Source: Crassaminicella thermophila (GTDB taxonomy: Bacteria > Bacillota > Clostridia > Peptostreptococcales > Thermotaleaceae). Taken from it: a stretch of DNA of 64,000 nucleotides. Position numbers and translations under genes: made by a program. The notes beneath the pieces were generated by a model. It was not told the origin of the DNA and made no database searches. It worked only from the letters and a program-made list of their open reading frames with translations. The DNA lies in assembly GCF_008152325.1 (NCBI RefSeq), contig NZ_CP042243.1:1183026-1247025 (forward strand), written 5' to 3'. Positions 54,541 through 63,519 of the stretch are shown piece by piece. How positions within the stretch are numbered: the stretch's first letter is position 1; each line of letters starts with the position of its first letter.

Positions 54541-54569
54541 TTGACGAAATACTATTTTGTATGTATAAT
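54541..54569 (+). promoter_or_regulatory. Promoter of the DUF896 gene
   Basis: TTGACG (54541-54546), 17 bases, TATAAT (54564-54569): near-perfect housekeeping promoter, starting about 30 bases before the gene. Confidence 0.85.
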
Positions 54570-54604
54570 GATATATTAGAAAAAATTGTGAGGTGGGAAG
54601 AGTA

Positions 54605-54775
54605 GTGTTATCAAAGGAAAAACTTGATCGTATAAACTTTTTAGCAAGAAAATCTAAAAAAGAGGGTTTAAATGAAGCAGAAAAAATAGAGCAAAAAAAT
54701 CTTAGACAAGAATATTTAAAGAAATTTAAGGAAAGCTTTAGAAAACAATTAGAAAATATTGAAATTGTTGATTAG
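54605..54775 (+). CDS. DUF896 (YnzC-like) small protein
   Basis: A 56-residue helical hairpin protein: LSKEKLDRINFLARKSKKEG, then LNEAEKIEQKNLRQEYLKKF and a short tail. B. subtilis YnzC is in the SOS-regulated yneA operon; no such context or LexA box is seen here. It starts at GTG nine bases after GAGGTG; a GTG at 54593 has no spacing for a site. Confidence 0.9.
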   Translation: MLSKEKLDRINFLARKSKKEGLNEAEKIEQKNLRQEYLKKFKESFRKQLENIEIVD

Positions 54776-54777
54776 AG

Positions 54778-54821
54778 AATACAAAAAAAGAATAAATGTA
54801 TATTTATTCTTTTTTTGTATT
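54778..54821. terminator. Terminator after the DUF896 gene
   Basis: A 19-bp A/T-rich stem (54778-54796 with 54803-54821) around a 6-base loop, with seven T residues inside the 3' arm. Confidence 0.8.
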
Positions 54822-54904
54822 ATAAAGAGGAAAAATGTCATTTGTATAGAATATTATATTAAAATGTAACATAGGTGATGTGATTAAAAAAGGGGGCTAA
54901 TATT

Positions 54905-55357
54905 TTGGCAGAGAAGCAATATGTTATATTTAGATTAGCAAATGAATCGTATGGTGTTGATATAATGAATGTGAAAGAGATTTGTGAGTTTAAAGAGAGT
55001 GTTAAGGTACCTAATACGCCAAAATTCGTAGATGGGATTATAAACCTTAGAGGAGATATAACGCCTATTATTGACTTAAAGAAGAGGTTTAATCTAAAAG
55101 ATACAGGTATAAATTCAGACACAAGAATTATTGTAATAAATATTAAAGATAGACAGGTTGGATTTATTGTAGATGAAGCTTCTCAAGTTCTAAGAATAAG
55201 AGAGGAAGATATTGAGTCAGCACCAGAATTAATAGCTGGAGTTGATAAAAAATATATTACAGGAGTTGGAAAACTTGAAGATCAAATTGTTTTATTGCTA
55301 GACTTAGAGTACATTCTTTCAGATAATGAAAAAGAAAAAATACAACAAATAGCATAA
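54905..55357 (+). CDS. cheW: CheW-like chemotaxis coupling protein
   Basis: A 150-residue stand-alone CheW domain that links chemoreceptors to CheA. Conserved parts: YVIFRLANESYGVDI, the receptor/kinase contact VPNTPKFVDGIINLRGDITP, DLKKRF and VGFIVDEASQVLRI. It starts at TTG after AGGGGGC, six bases away. No other chemotaxis genes adjoin it, so it is an orphan copy working with a system encoded elsewhere. Confidence 0.93.
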   Translation: MAEKQYVIFRLANESYGVDIMNVKEICEFKESVKVPNTPKFVDGIINLRGDITPIIDLKKRFNLKDTGINSDTRIIVINIKDRQVGFIVDEASQVLRIREEDIESAPELIAGVDKKYITGVGKLEDQIVLLLDLEYILSDNEKEKIQQIA

Positions 55358-55468
55358 TAAGAAAGTTTTTTGACGATTATTTAAATAATTATGAGTAAAA
55401 TATTACTTGCTAAGATATTTATAATTAAAAAATAAAAAATTAGAATTTCATGTAGATAAAAAATATAT

Positions 55469-55492
55469 ATTTGACAACAGCAAAAGTCAAAT
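55469..55492. promoter_or_regulatory. Inverted repeat upstream of the secreted protein gene
   Basis: ATTTGAC and GTCAAAT, 10 bases apart, lie about 20 bases before a TATAAT (55512-55517). Possible operator or small hairpin. Confidence 0.4.
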
Positions 55493-55554
55493 TTCAAACC
55501 CATACCTAGTGTATAATGAATTCAAATATACAATATTTAGGGGGATACTTACAA

Positions 55555-56037
55555 ATGAAAAAGACTTTGCTGTTTTTTTTAATATTAATTGTTATTTTAA
55601 TATATGGAAAATCAAGTTTAGTAGATGCTAATACAGTCGTGGCAGATGAAGAACAATTTGAGAAGGAAAAAATAATAATTGAAAATCTTTTTAAACAGAG
55701 ATCAAAATTGTGGAATAATATTTATGAAAAAAATATGAAAACAAATGAATGGATTCAACAAATTAAAAATACTGTAACAGAACCGTTATTATCCTTTGAT
55801 ATTGAAGCTTTTGAAGAAGCAAGCAAATATCCTACTGATATAGACAAAGTATTAAATTTAGAGATTGTAAATATAGAGAATGTTACATATCAGAAAAATG
55901 ATATGCAAGCAAAAATAAAAATACTTTGGATTATGCAAGGTTTATCATCTAAATATGAAGAAGAAATTGATTATATTGTTATATTAAAAAAAGAAAATAA
56001 TCATTGGAAGATTTGTGATTATTATATTGATAAATAA
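55555..56037 (+). CDS. Predicted secreted protein, 160 residues
   Basis: A hydrophobic N-terminus (about 5-18) typical of a signal peptide, with a likely cut near VDAN, then a soluble domain of about 135 residues. The C-terminal half (MQAKIKILWIMQGLSSKYEEE, IDYIVILKKENNHWKICDYY) has the strand pattern of NTF2-like or DUF4829-type small exported domains, but I cannot assign a family. The start is the ATG after AGGGGG; the frame is open 13 codons further up without a site. Single-gene unit with its own terminator. Confidence 0.75.
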   Translation: MKKTLLFFLILIVILIYGKSSLVDANTVVADEEQFEKEKIIIENLFKQRSKLWNNIYEKNMKTNEWIQQIKNTVTEPLLSFDIEAFEEASKYPTDIDKVLNLEIVNIENVTYQKNDMQAKIKILWIMQGLSSKYEEEIDYIVILKKENNHWKICDYYIDK

Positions 56038-56068
56038 GACTGTCTATTTTAGGTAGATAGTCTATTTT
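56037..56068 (+). terminator. Terminator after the secreted protein gene
   Basis: AGACTGTCTA pairs with TAGATAGTCT (one G-T pair) around a 7-base loop, then ATTTTATTT. Confidence 0.8.
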
Positions 56069-56238
56069 ATTTCAAAATTTCAATATAAAAAATAGGATAA
56101 TAATACTATTTTTTTTGTTTGCTATAATATTAGCAGGAATATAATTATTTGTAAAGAATATAGCAAAATGTGGCGAAAAAAGTCGGTGTATAAAAGTGGA
56201 TATTAATGGTAGCAGAAACAAAGAACTAGAGGTGTATT

Positions 56239-57414
56239 ATGTATAAACCAGCATTAAGTGTAAAAAAAATGAATGAAATTATAAAAAAGACAATCGATGC
56301 AATTGAAAAGGGGAAAAATGAGATTTTTGAAATAGCAGAAAGAGCAAGAAATGAGTGTAAAAGTCTCGAACAGGAGTTGGAAATAATAAAAAAGAAAGCA
56401 ATTCAGATTATTGATGAAGTTGATAAACTTGAAATTCTTGAAAAGAAAAGTAGGCAAAGACTTGCAATTGTAAGTAAAAATTTTAAAAAGTTTGAAGAAG
56501 GAGATATAAAGGCAGCTTATGAGGAAGCAAATGCTTTGCAGGTTAAAATATTGCTTAAAAGAAAAGAAGAAAAGGATTTAATAAATCAAAGGACAGATTT
56601 AGAAAAAAGGCTAAGAGCAGCTTATGCTGTTGTGAAAAATGCTGAAAGATTAGTTTCTCAAGTTGGCGTTGCCATGGGATACCTTAGTGGAAATTTAAAG
56701 GATGTTTTTGAACAGTTAGAAGATATACATCAAAGAGAAATTGTAGGGATTAAAATAATTAAAGCTCAAGAAGAAGAAAGACAAAGAATTGCAAGAGAGA
56801 TTCATGATGGGCCGGCCCAATCAATGGCAAATGTAGTAATTAAAGCTGAAATTTGCGAAAAATTAATTGATAGAGATATGGAAAAAGCAAAATATGAATT
56901 AGCCCAGTTAAAAAATATTGTGCGAAGATGTTTAAAAGATGTAAGAAAGATTATATATGATTTAAGACCTATGTCTTTGGATGATTTAGGTTTAGTGCCA
57001 ACTTTGCAAAGATTTATTACTGATTTTGAAGAGGAAACAAAAATAAATGTAAAATTTTTAGTGAACGTAAAATATGGGTTGTCTGATTCTATTGTTCAAT
57101 TGTCTGTGTTTAGGATTATTCAAGAAACATTAAATAATATTAGAAAGTATGCAAAAGCTTCAGGAGTAGTTATTAAATTAGAAATTATTCGGCAACGTAT
57201 AAATCTGTTAATTGCCGACGATGGAATTGGGTTTGATGTTCAAAGCAAACTAAGTACAGATAAGAAAGAAAGTGGTTTTGGGTTGCTTATTATGAAGGAA
57301 AGGGTAGAATTGTTGAAAGGAAATATTGATATTCAGAGCAATATAGGAAAGGGAACAAGAATAAAAGTTACAATTCCATTAAAAAATGAGGAGGAACCAT
57401 ACAATGGAATCTAA
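56239..57414 (+). CDS. degS: DegS-like cytoplasmic sensor histidine kinase
   Basis: A 391-residue kinase without membrane helices. A long coiled-coil sensor region (about 10-175) precedes a HisKA_3 domain with phospho-acceptor H189 in REIHDGPAQS and a HATPase domain with N box QETLNNIRKYA and G boxes ADDGIGFD and GFGLLIMKERVELL. This is the DegS layout. In Bacillus, DegS-DegU control exoenzymes, motility and competence; in clostridia the regulon is less known. It overlaps the regulator gene by 11 bases and starts at ATG after AGAGGTG. Confidence 0.92.
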   Translation: MYKPALSVKKMNEIIKKTIDAIEKGKNEIFEIAERARNECKSLEQELEIIKKKAIQIIDEVDKLEILEKKSRQRLAIVSKNFKKFEEGDIKAAYEEANALQVKILLKRKEEKDLINQRTDLEKRLRAAYAVVKNAERLVSQVGVAMGYLSGNLKDVFEQLEDIHQREIVGIKIIKAQEEERQRIAREIHDGPAQSMANVVIKAEICEKLIDRDMEKAKYELAQLKNIVRRCLKDVRKIIYDLRPMSLDDLGLVPTLQRFITDFEEETKINVKFLVNVKYGLSDSIVQLSVFRIIQETLNNIRKYAKASGVVIKLEIIRQRINLLIADDGIGFDVQSKLSTDKKESGFGLLIMKERVELLKGNIDIQSNIGKGTRIKVTIPLKNEEEPYNGI

Positions 57415-58051
57415 AATTAGAGTTTTAATTGCAGATGATCATGCACTGATGAGACAAGGATTAAAGCAAATAATAGAATTGGAAGATGATATTGAAGTAG
57501 TTGGATTGGCTGTAGATGGAGAAGATACCATAAAAAAAGCACAGCAATTACATCCTCATATAATACTATTAGATATAAATATGCCGAATATGAATGGAAT
57601 ACAAGCTCTAAGAAGATTAAAAGATATAGGGACAGATTCTAAAATTATTATGTTAACAATTCATGAAGATAGAGAATATCTATTTGAGACAATTAATATT
57701 GGTGCATCTGGATATGTATTAAAAGATGCAGAATCAGCTAGCCTCATAAAAGCCATTCGAGATGTATTTACTGGACATTCTTATATTCATCCATCACTTG
57801 CTTCTGCATTAGTTAAAGAATATAATAAAAAGGAAAGTGATACATATAAAAAAGATAAATTAACAAGAAGGGAGTATGAGGTATTAGGTTTAATTGCAGA
57901 GGGGAAAAATAATAGAGAAATTGCACAAGACTTGTTTATTAGTGAAAAAACTGTAAAAAATCATGTATCTAATATATTTAAAAAGATAGATGTAAATGAT
58001 CGAACACAAGCTGCAATTTATGCATATAAGCATAATATTAAAAAGATATAG
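57404..58051 (+). CDS. degU: DegU-like NarL-family response regulator
   Basis: A 215-residue regulator. The receiver domain (1-120) has acidic D11/D12 (IADDHALMR) and phospho-acceptor D57 (LLDINMPNM), with the conserved lysine in YVLKDAE. The C-terminal LuxR-type helix-turn-helix (about 148-212) reads LTRREYEVLGLIAEGKNNRE and SEKTVKNHVSNIFKK. The start within the kinase end follows GAGGAGG, 8 bases before ATG, so the pair is coupled. Confidence 0.94.
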   Translation: MESKIRVLIADDHALMRQGLKQIIELEDDIEVVGLAVDGEDTIKKAQQLHPHIILLDINMPNMNGIQALRRLKDIGTDSKIIMLTIHEDREYLFETINIGASGYVLKDAESASLIKAIRDVFTGHSYIHPSLASALVKEYNKKESDTYKKDKLTRREYEVLGLIAEGKNNREIAQDLFISEKTVKNHVSNIFKKIDVNDRTQAAIYAYKHNIKKI

Positions 58052-58107
58052 TATATAAGTTATACTATGACAAATAATAAAAATGTATATTTTAAGGAGG
58101 GATAAAA

Positions 58108-59517
58108 TTGCCTGATAAAAAACATAAATTAAGTTTTGAATTTAAGAATGCATGGGAAACAATGGACGAAAAAGAGAAAGACGATGTATTTAAATTTAAT
58201 GAAGGATACAAGGCCTTTTTAGATAATGGAAAAACTGAGAGAGAATGCGTCAAAGAAATAATAAAACAAGCTAAAGAGAATGGTTATAAAAATATTGAAG
58301 AATTTATAAACGGAAATGAAACCCTAAAAGAAGGTTCAAAGATATATGCAAATAATAAAGGGAAAGCTGTTGCATTGTTTGTTATTGGGAAAGAATTAAT
58401 AGAGAAAGGAATGCACGTTGTTGGTGCACATATTGATTCACCTAGATTAGATTTAAAACCTTTTCCTTTATATGAGGATGGGGGGTTAGCATTATTTAAA
58501 ACCCATTATTATGGGGGCATTAGAAAATATCAGTGGACTACAATTCCTCTAGCTTTACATGGTGTTATAATAAATAAAAAAGGAGAAAAAATAAATATTG
58601 TAATTGGAGAAGAAGAGAATGATCCTGTATTTTTTATAACAGATTTATTACCTCATTTAGCAAAAGATCAAAATGAAAAAAAACTTAGTGAAGGTATAAC
58701 AGGAGAAGGATTAAATATATTAATCGGAAGCATTCCTTACAAAGATGATGAAATAAAAGAAAAAGTAAAATATAATATTTTGAAACTATTATATGAGAAA
58801 TATGGAATAGAAGAAGAAGACTTTTTGACAGCTGAAATTGAAGTAGTGCCTGCAGGAAAAGCAAAAGATGTTGGAATAGATAAAAGTTTAGTAGGAGCTT
58901 ATGGTCAAGATGATAGAGTTTGTTCTTATACAGCTATGCAAGCGATATTTAAAATAAGTAACCCTATAAAAACTGCTGTAACACTATTGGTAGATAAAGA
59001 AGAAATAGGTAGTGTTGGAAATACAGGGATGCAATCAAGATTTTTTGAAAATACCGTAGCAGAATTAATTGCTTTACAAAGCAATGATTTTAGTATTTTA
59101 AAAGTGAGAAGGGCTTTATCCAATTCAAAAGTTTTATCTGCAGATGTGGGTGCTGGTTTTGATCCAAATTTCCCTGATGTTTTAGATAAAAGAAATGCAG
59201 CTTTCATAGGAAAAGGTGTATTAATTTCAAAGTATACGGGTGCTAGAGGAAAATCAGGCTCTAATGATGCAAATGCAGAATTTTTAGCTATGGTAAGAAA
59301 AATATTCTATGAGAATAATATACTATGGCAAATTGGTGAATTAGGAAAGGTAGATCAGGGAGGTGGCGGTACAATAGCATATATATTAGCAAATTATGGA
59401 GCAGAAGTAGTAGATTGTGGTGTTCCGTTGTTAAGTATGCACGCGCCGATGGAAATAGCAAGTAAAATAGACGTATATATGACATACAAAGCATATAAAG
59501 TTTTTTTAGAAGCTTAA
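58108..59517 (+). CDS. M18 family aminopeptidase
   Basis: A 469-residue two-zinc aminopeptidase of the aspartyl aminopeptidase family. Motifs: VVGAHIDSPRLDLKP (first zinc histidine and aspartate), GAYGQDDRVCSY (bridging aspartate), LVDKEEIGSVGNTG (catalytic and zinc glutamates), and a final MHAPMEIAS (zinc histidine). A cytoplasmic, probably dodecameric enzyme that removes N-terminal residues from peptides. Clostridial members near 465 residues are usual. It starts at TTG after AAGGAGGG. Confidence 0.95.
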   Translation: MPDKKHKLSFEFKNAWETMDEKEKDDVFKFNEGYKAFLDNGKTERECVKEIIKQAKENGYKNIEEFINGNETLKEGSKIYANNKGKAVALFVIGKELIEKGMHVVGAHIDSPRLDLKPFPLYEDGGLALFKTHYYGGIRKYQWTTIPLALHGVIINKKGEKINIVIGEEENDPVFFITDLLPHLAKDQNEKKLSEGITGEGLNILIGSIPYKDDEIKEKVKYNILKLLYEKYGIEEEDFLTAEIEVVPAGKAKDVGIDKSLVGAYGQDDRVCSYTAMQAIFKISNPIKTAVTLLVDKEEIGSVGNTGMQSRFFENTVAELIALQSNDFSILKVRRALSNSKVLSADVGAGFDPNFPDVLDKRNAAFIGKGVLISKYTGARGKSGSNDANAEFLAMVRKIFYENNILWQIGELGKVDQGGGGTIAYILANYGAEVVDCGVPLLSMHAPMEIASKIDVYMTYKAYKVFLEA

Positions 59518-59545
59518 AATAATCGGGTTTAATGCCCGATTATAT
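59518..59545. terminator. Bidirectional terminator
   Basis: AATCGGG pairs with CCCGATT around 7 bases, with A- and T-rich flanks, between convergent genes. Confidence 0.8.
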
Positions 59546-59563
59546 TTTGGTTTAAAAAATTAT

Positions 59564-60466
59564 CTATATATAAAAATTTTTATTTTCTAACATAAAATGC
59601 TTAAAAGTTTCTGCTAAAGGAGATAAAATTCTAGGTTTGTGATAAACAAAATAAAATTTTCTAGAAGTATCGATATTTTCTAATTCTAATTTTTTCACCA
59701 TGTTATAGCGCAGCTCATCTCTTATAGCTAACTCAGAAATCATTGTAATACCTAGACCATTTCTTACACATTGTTTAATGGCTTCTGTATTTTCTATATA
59801 GGCTACAATATTTAGCTGTTCTAAGGATATATTATGTAAATGGAGGATTTGTTCAAACATTTTTCTAGTTCCTGAACCTTTTTCTCTTAAAATAATTCTT
59901 TCATCAAATAAAAATTCAATATTGATTTTTTCTATTTTATTATATTTATCAGAATTAGGTGCAATAAATACAAGATGGTCTTCTAAAATATCAATGTAAT
60001 TTAGTTTTTTTGTATCATCTATTGCCCCTACGAAACCAAAATCGATTTTACCATTTAAGATATCATTTACAACTTGCTGTGAATCATAATGGAGTAGATT
60101 ATATTTTACATGGGGATAAATTTTGTTAAAAGCACTCAGAAGTGGAGGGAGAATATATTGCTCAGGGATGGTACTACAAGCAATTTCTAAAGTTCCTTCT
60201 ATTTTGTCCTTAAATGCTTCTAAAGAAAATAATGCATGTTCTCTTTTGTTTAATATTTCAACAGCGTGGCTAAATAAAAGTTCGCCAGCTTTTGTTAAAG
60301 TTACTTTTTTATTTGAACGATTGATTAATATGGTGCTTAATTCATTTTCTAGATTTTGAATGTGATTGCTGATTGTTGGTTGGGTTAAAAAAAGACGATC
60401 TGCTGCTTTTGAAAAACTTTTTAGTCGTGCAATGGTAACAAAAGTTTCAAGTTGTCTAAAATCCAT
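59564..60466 (-). CDS. LysR-type transcription regulator
   Basis: A 300-residue regulator with an N-terminal winged helix (FRQLETFVTIARLKSFSKAA, LTQPTISNHIQNLE) and a C-terminal co-inducer domain with two subdomains. The region with GSGTRKMFEQ is common in the CysL/CbbR-like branch. Co-inducer unknown. It is divergent from the AlbA_2 gene with 190 bases between, but I see no obvious T-N11-A box. It starts at ATG after AGGGGTG; an ATG 14 codons up lacks spacing for a site. Confidence 0.93.
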   Translation of the reverse strand: MDFRQLETFVTIARLKSFSKAADRLFLTQPTISNHIQNLENELSTILINRSNKKVTLTKAGELLFSHAVEILNKREHALFSLEAFKDKIEGTLEIACSTIPEQYILPPLLSAFNKIYPHVKYNLLHYDSQQVVNDILNGKIDFGFVGAIDDTKKLNYIDILEDHLVFIAPNSDKYNKIEKINIEFLFDERIILREKGSGTRKMFEQILHLHNISLEQLNIVAYIENTEAIKQCVRNGLGITMISELAIRDELRYNMVKKLELENIDTSRKFYFVYHKPRILSPLAETFKHFMLENKNFYI

Positions 60467-60656
60467 GTTTTCACCCCTAAGTAAATCTTCACAAATCAAT
60501 AGTATCATTTACTAGAAAAATTATCAAATGTTTGTTTGCAATAAGACTGAGGAAATACTTTTTATTGATTTTAAATGAATGTGTGAAATAGTGCATAAAT
60601 ATAATATAACAAATATGGAATTAGAAAAGTTTAGCATTTATGAAGGGAATGGTTAA

Positions 60657-61829
60657 ATGAATCTTCATAAACTAGAATTACTAATTAAGCAAAAAGAAGG
60701 TATGAAGTTAGATTTTAAGCAATCTTTAAAGCTTGATACGGAATCTGAAAAAAAAGAATTTGCAAAAGACGTTATAGCTATTGCTAACAGTATAGGAGGA
60801 AGAGGCTACTTAATTATTGGTATAAAAGATAAGGATAAAAAAATCATTGGAGTTAATCCAGAAGATTTGCAAGAAGAGAGATTGCAACAGATTATTAGCC
60901 ATAGATGTGATCCTCCAGTAAACATAAGGGTAGAGAGTGTAAAATATAAAAATAAGAATATTGGAGTTATTACTATATTTAAAAGTTTTCAAAGACCGCA
61001 TCAAATGAGACAAACAGGAGCATTTTACATAAGAAGAGGCTCTACAACAGATATTGCTAGAAGAGATGAAATTGCAAGTATGTTTCAAGAAGTTGGATTA
61101 ATTCATAATGAACTGATTCCAATATATAATTTGAATTTGAAAGTATTTAATAGAGAATTGATCAATCAGTATTTAAAAAAGATGGGCATAGCTAAGAATG
61201 AAAAAATGGAAGAAAGCATATGGAATAATCTAGGTATTATTCACTTTGATAGCGAAACAAGCAAATTTTATCCTACTATTGGAGGGCTTTTGCTGTTTTG
61301 TGATCATCCTCAAAGATATTTACCTTATTGTTCAATAAAAATTATTACTTTTAAGGGTAATAGAAAAATAACAAATATTATTGATGGGAACATTATTGAA
61401 ATGTTAAATAGATGTCGTGAATTTATTAATACCTATTTAAAAGATATAGATTATCCTAAGGAAGCAATTATTGAATGTATTGCAAATGCAGTAGTTCATA
61501 GAGATTATATGGATATATTAAGAGACATTGTGGTATTAATAGGAGATAACAAAGTTGAGATTAGCAATCCTGGAACATTACCAAAGGGAAGTAATATTCA
61601 TACCATAATGAAAGATAATAATCCTTCAAGGCGAAATAATTGGCTTTATCATAGACTCTTATTATTAGATAATCATAATCAGTTTTTAAGAACAGGTATT
61701 GGATTACAAAAAATAAATAGGATGTTTGAAAAAGTTGGGAAAGTAAAGTTTCTAAATATTGAAAAAAGAAATTTGTTTAAAGTTGTAATGCCAGGATTGA
61801 AAAGATATAGTAAAAAAGATAAAATTTAA
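60657..61829 (+). CDS. AlbA_2/Schlafen-like domain protein with ATPase-like C-terminus
   Basis: A 390-residue protein. The N-terminal AlbA_2 domain (about 1-130) is seen as EGMKLDFKQSL, AFANSIGG-type IAIANSIGGRGYLIIGIKD, and YIRRGSTTDIARRDEI. The C-terminal half (about 260-385) has AIIECIANAVVHRDY and VEISNPGTLPKG, which match the HATPase_c_4-type domain of the family. Such proteins are widespread and called transcription regulators or helicases without proof; some occur in defence contexts. It starts at ATG after AGGGAATGG, a moderate site. It ends in a perfect palindrome shared with the convergent transporter gene. Confidence 0.85.
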   Translation: MNLHKLELLIKQKEGMKLDFKQSLKLDTESEKKEFAKDVIAIANSIGGRGYLIIGIKDKDKKIIGVNPEDLQEERLQQIISHRCDPPVNIRVESVKYKNKNIGVITIFKSFQRPHQMRQTGAFYIRRGSTTDIARRDEIASMFQEVGLIHNELIPIYNLNLKVFNRELINQYLKKMGIAKNEKMEESIWNNLGIIHFDSETSKFYPTIGGLLLFCDHPQRYLPYCSIKIITFKGNRKITNIIDGNIIEMLNRCREFINTYLKDIDYPKEAIIECIANAVVHRDYMDILRDIVVLIGDNKVEISNPGTLPKGSNIHTIMKDNNPSRRNNWLYHRLLLLDNHNQFLRTGIGLQKINRMFEKVGKVKFLNIEKRNLFKVVMPGLKRYSKKDKI

Positions 61830-61845
61830 ATTTTATCTTTTTTAC
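61810..61845. terminator. Perfect 36-bp palindromic bidirectional terminator
   Basis: Positions 61810-61827 are exactly the reverse complement of 61828-61845 (A-run, GATAAAATTT, then its mirror, T-run). It covers the stop codons of both convergent genes, so the last codons of each are part of the other's terminator. Confidence 0.88.
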
Positions 61846-62726
61846 TTCTCTTCTAAAGGATAAGGGTCCACATGAATAACTACATCTTTTATATTGTCTA
61901 TTGAATTGAATATAGCTAACTTTGTTTGTGCAGCAAAATAATGACCTTGTTCAACAGTAATGGATCGATCTACGCAAATAATCATATCAACATATATTTG
62001 ATTGCCATGTTTTCGTGCTCTAATTTTATGTACACTTTTTACGCCATCGATTGATAAGGAGATTTTTTTTATATTATGAATAATCTCTTGAGATGGAGCA
62101 GTATCCATTAATTCTGTTACGGCATCCCAATATATAGAAAATGCAGCCTTCATAATCATTAAAGCAACGATAAGACCGGCTATTGGGTCTAAAATAGGAA
62201 AACCCATAACTGCTCCTGTAATACCAATAAGTGCTGCTATGGAAGAAAATGCATCTGTTCTATGATGCCATGCATCAGCTATTAATGCTTGGCTCTGAAT
62301 TTTTGTGCCGATACTTACTGTATAGCGATACATCCATTCTTTTACCAGAATAGATAATAATGCAGCCCAAATGGCTATGGATTCTGGAGGTTTTAAGTTT
62401 GGGTTTTTTAGAGATTTATAAGCAGACATTCCAATACCTATAGCAGTTATAAACAGGATAATAGCAACAATTTTTGCAACAATTGATTCAGCTTTGCCAT
62501 GACCGTAGTGGTGTTTTTCATCAGGAGGTTGATGGGAGATTTTTATACTATGAAGTACAGCAATTGTAGAAATAATATCAGAACCAGAGTGTAGGGCATC
62601 TGCAATCATAGCTGTACTACCAGCTAATAATCCAACAATAGCTTTCAAAGAAGTTAAAAGAATATTTCCTATGATACCAATCCAAGAAGCTTTTTTTCCT
62701 AATAAGAGTCTTTCGTTATCATTCAT
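61842..62726 (-). CDS. Cation diffusion facilitator transporter
   Basis: A 294-residue CDF exporter for a divalent metal (Zn, Mn, Fe or Co). There are six membrane helices in the first 210 residues, then a cytoplasmic ferredoxin-like domain. Metal-site motifs are HSGSD (helix 2) and HHRTD (helix 5), each with aspartate partners; DALHSGSD and DAWHHRTD agree with the Mn/Fe-type branch (MntE/FieF), but the metal cannot be fixed by eye. The start is the second ATG (62726), nine bases after AAAGGA; the first ATG (62735) touches the site. Confidence 0.92.
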   Translation of the reverse strand: MNDNERLLLGKKASWIGIIGNILLTSLKAIVGLLAGSTAMIADALHSGSDIISTIAVLHSIKISHQPPDEKHHYGHGKAESIVAKIVAIILFITAIGIGMSAYKSLKNPNLKPPESIAIWAALLSILVKEWMYRYTVSIGTKIQSQALIADAWHHRTDAFSSIAALIGITGAVMGFPILDPIAGLIVALMIMKAAFSIYWDAVTELMDTAPSQEIIHNIKKISLSIDGVKSVHKIRARKHGNQIYVDMIICVDRSITVEQGHYFAAQTKLAIFNSIDNIKDVVIHVDPYPLEEK

Positions 62727-62837
62727 GGTTTTCATTCCTTTCTAATAAAGTTTATTTATTAGTATGTTTTTAGATTATAAATTAAATGTTTCTATTTTGT
62801 CAAATCTAATATATTCTTGAAAATTCTGTAAATACAA

Positions 62838-62868
62838 TAAAGGACTTTACATGACGAAAAGTCCTTTT
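62838..62868 (-). terminator. Terminator of the GNAT-like gene
   Basis: AAAGGACTTTT pairs with AAAGTCCTTT on the minus strand, with a T-rich 3' arm, just before the CDF gene. Confidence 0.8.
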
Positions 62869-62876
62869 AAAAACTC

Positions 62877-63338
62877 TTAAATTGGTTTTATATTTTGAAT
62901 AAATTTAGGTTTTAAGGATACAATCATTTTATGAATACCAATCTGCTTAAAACCATTTTTTTTACAAAGGCCTATATGAAACTTTTGATTGATATTAAAA
63001 ATGAGCATTTCAAAATCTAAATATTGCACATGATTTATAATAATTCTAAGAATTTTTTCATCCAGTTTTTGTTTTCTTAAATTTTCTGGAAAGACAAAAT
63101 CGTCAATAACGATGTAAGGATAGGGTTCTGTACATTTGTCATAAAAACTTATAGTTATATATAATGTGTTATTTGCTTTGTACTTAAATATCCAATTATT
63201 ACAAGAAGTTTTAGTAAATATTTGACATGTAAATGAAATTTTACAAATCCTACCAAAAGTTTTTGATAAATGCATTAACTTAATAGGGTTAATTTTTTCA
63301 TAAATAGGAATTGTTTTTCTTATGTGTGAATACATCAT
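62877..63338 (-). CDS. GNAT-like acetyltransferase domain protein, 153 residues
   Basis: The C-terminal part (YIVIDDFVFPENLRKQKLDE, ILRIIINHVQ, LCKKNGFKQIGIHKMIV) has the strand-helix pattern and final Gly-Phe hairpin of GNAT acetyltransferases, but the acetyl-CoA loop (usually R/Q-x-x-G-x-G/A) reads RKQKLDEK and lacks glycines, so activity is uncertain. The N-terminal half is not recognisable. It starts at ATG after AGGAGGT. Single gene with its own terminator. Confidence 0.6.
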   Translation of the reverse strand: MMYSHIRKTIPIYEKINPIKLMHLSKTFGRICKISFTCQIFTKTSCNNWIFKYKANNTLYITISFYDKCTEPYPYIVIDDFVFPENLRKQKLDEKILRIIINHVQYLDFEMLIFNINQKFHIGLCKKNGFKQIGIHKMIVSLKPKFIQNIKPI

Positions 63339-63519
63339 AATATATACCTCCTAAGTAAAATATATGAATAATATTTAAAGATTATTACTACTTGTATAAA
63401 AGTATATAAAATAATGTAAAATGTATATTAAATGTAAGTATAGAAAAAAATATTTGCAAAAGGCAGTAGATACATTTATAATGAACAAGAATGAAAAAAT
63501 AGGGAGAGATAAAATTATA

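Noticed and set aside
56100-56238. Riboswitch upstream of degS
   Set aside because: The leader has GTGGCGAAAAAAGTCGG-like sequence, but no conserved blocks of a known class (checked by eye for c-di-GMP, ydaO and T-box).
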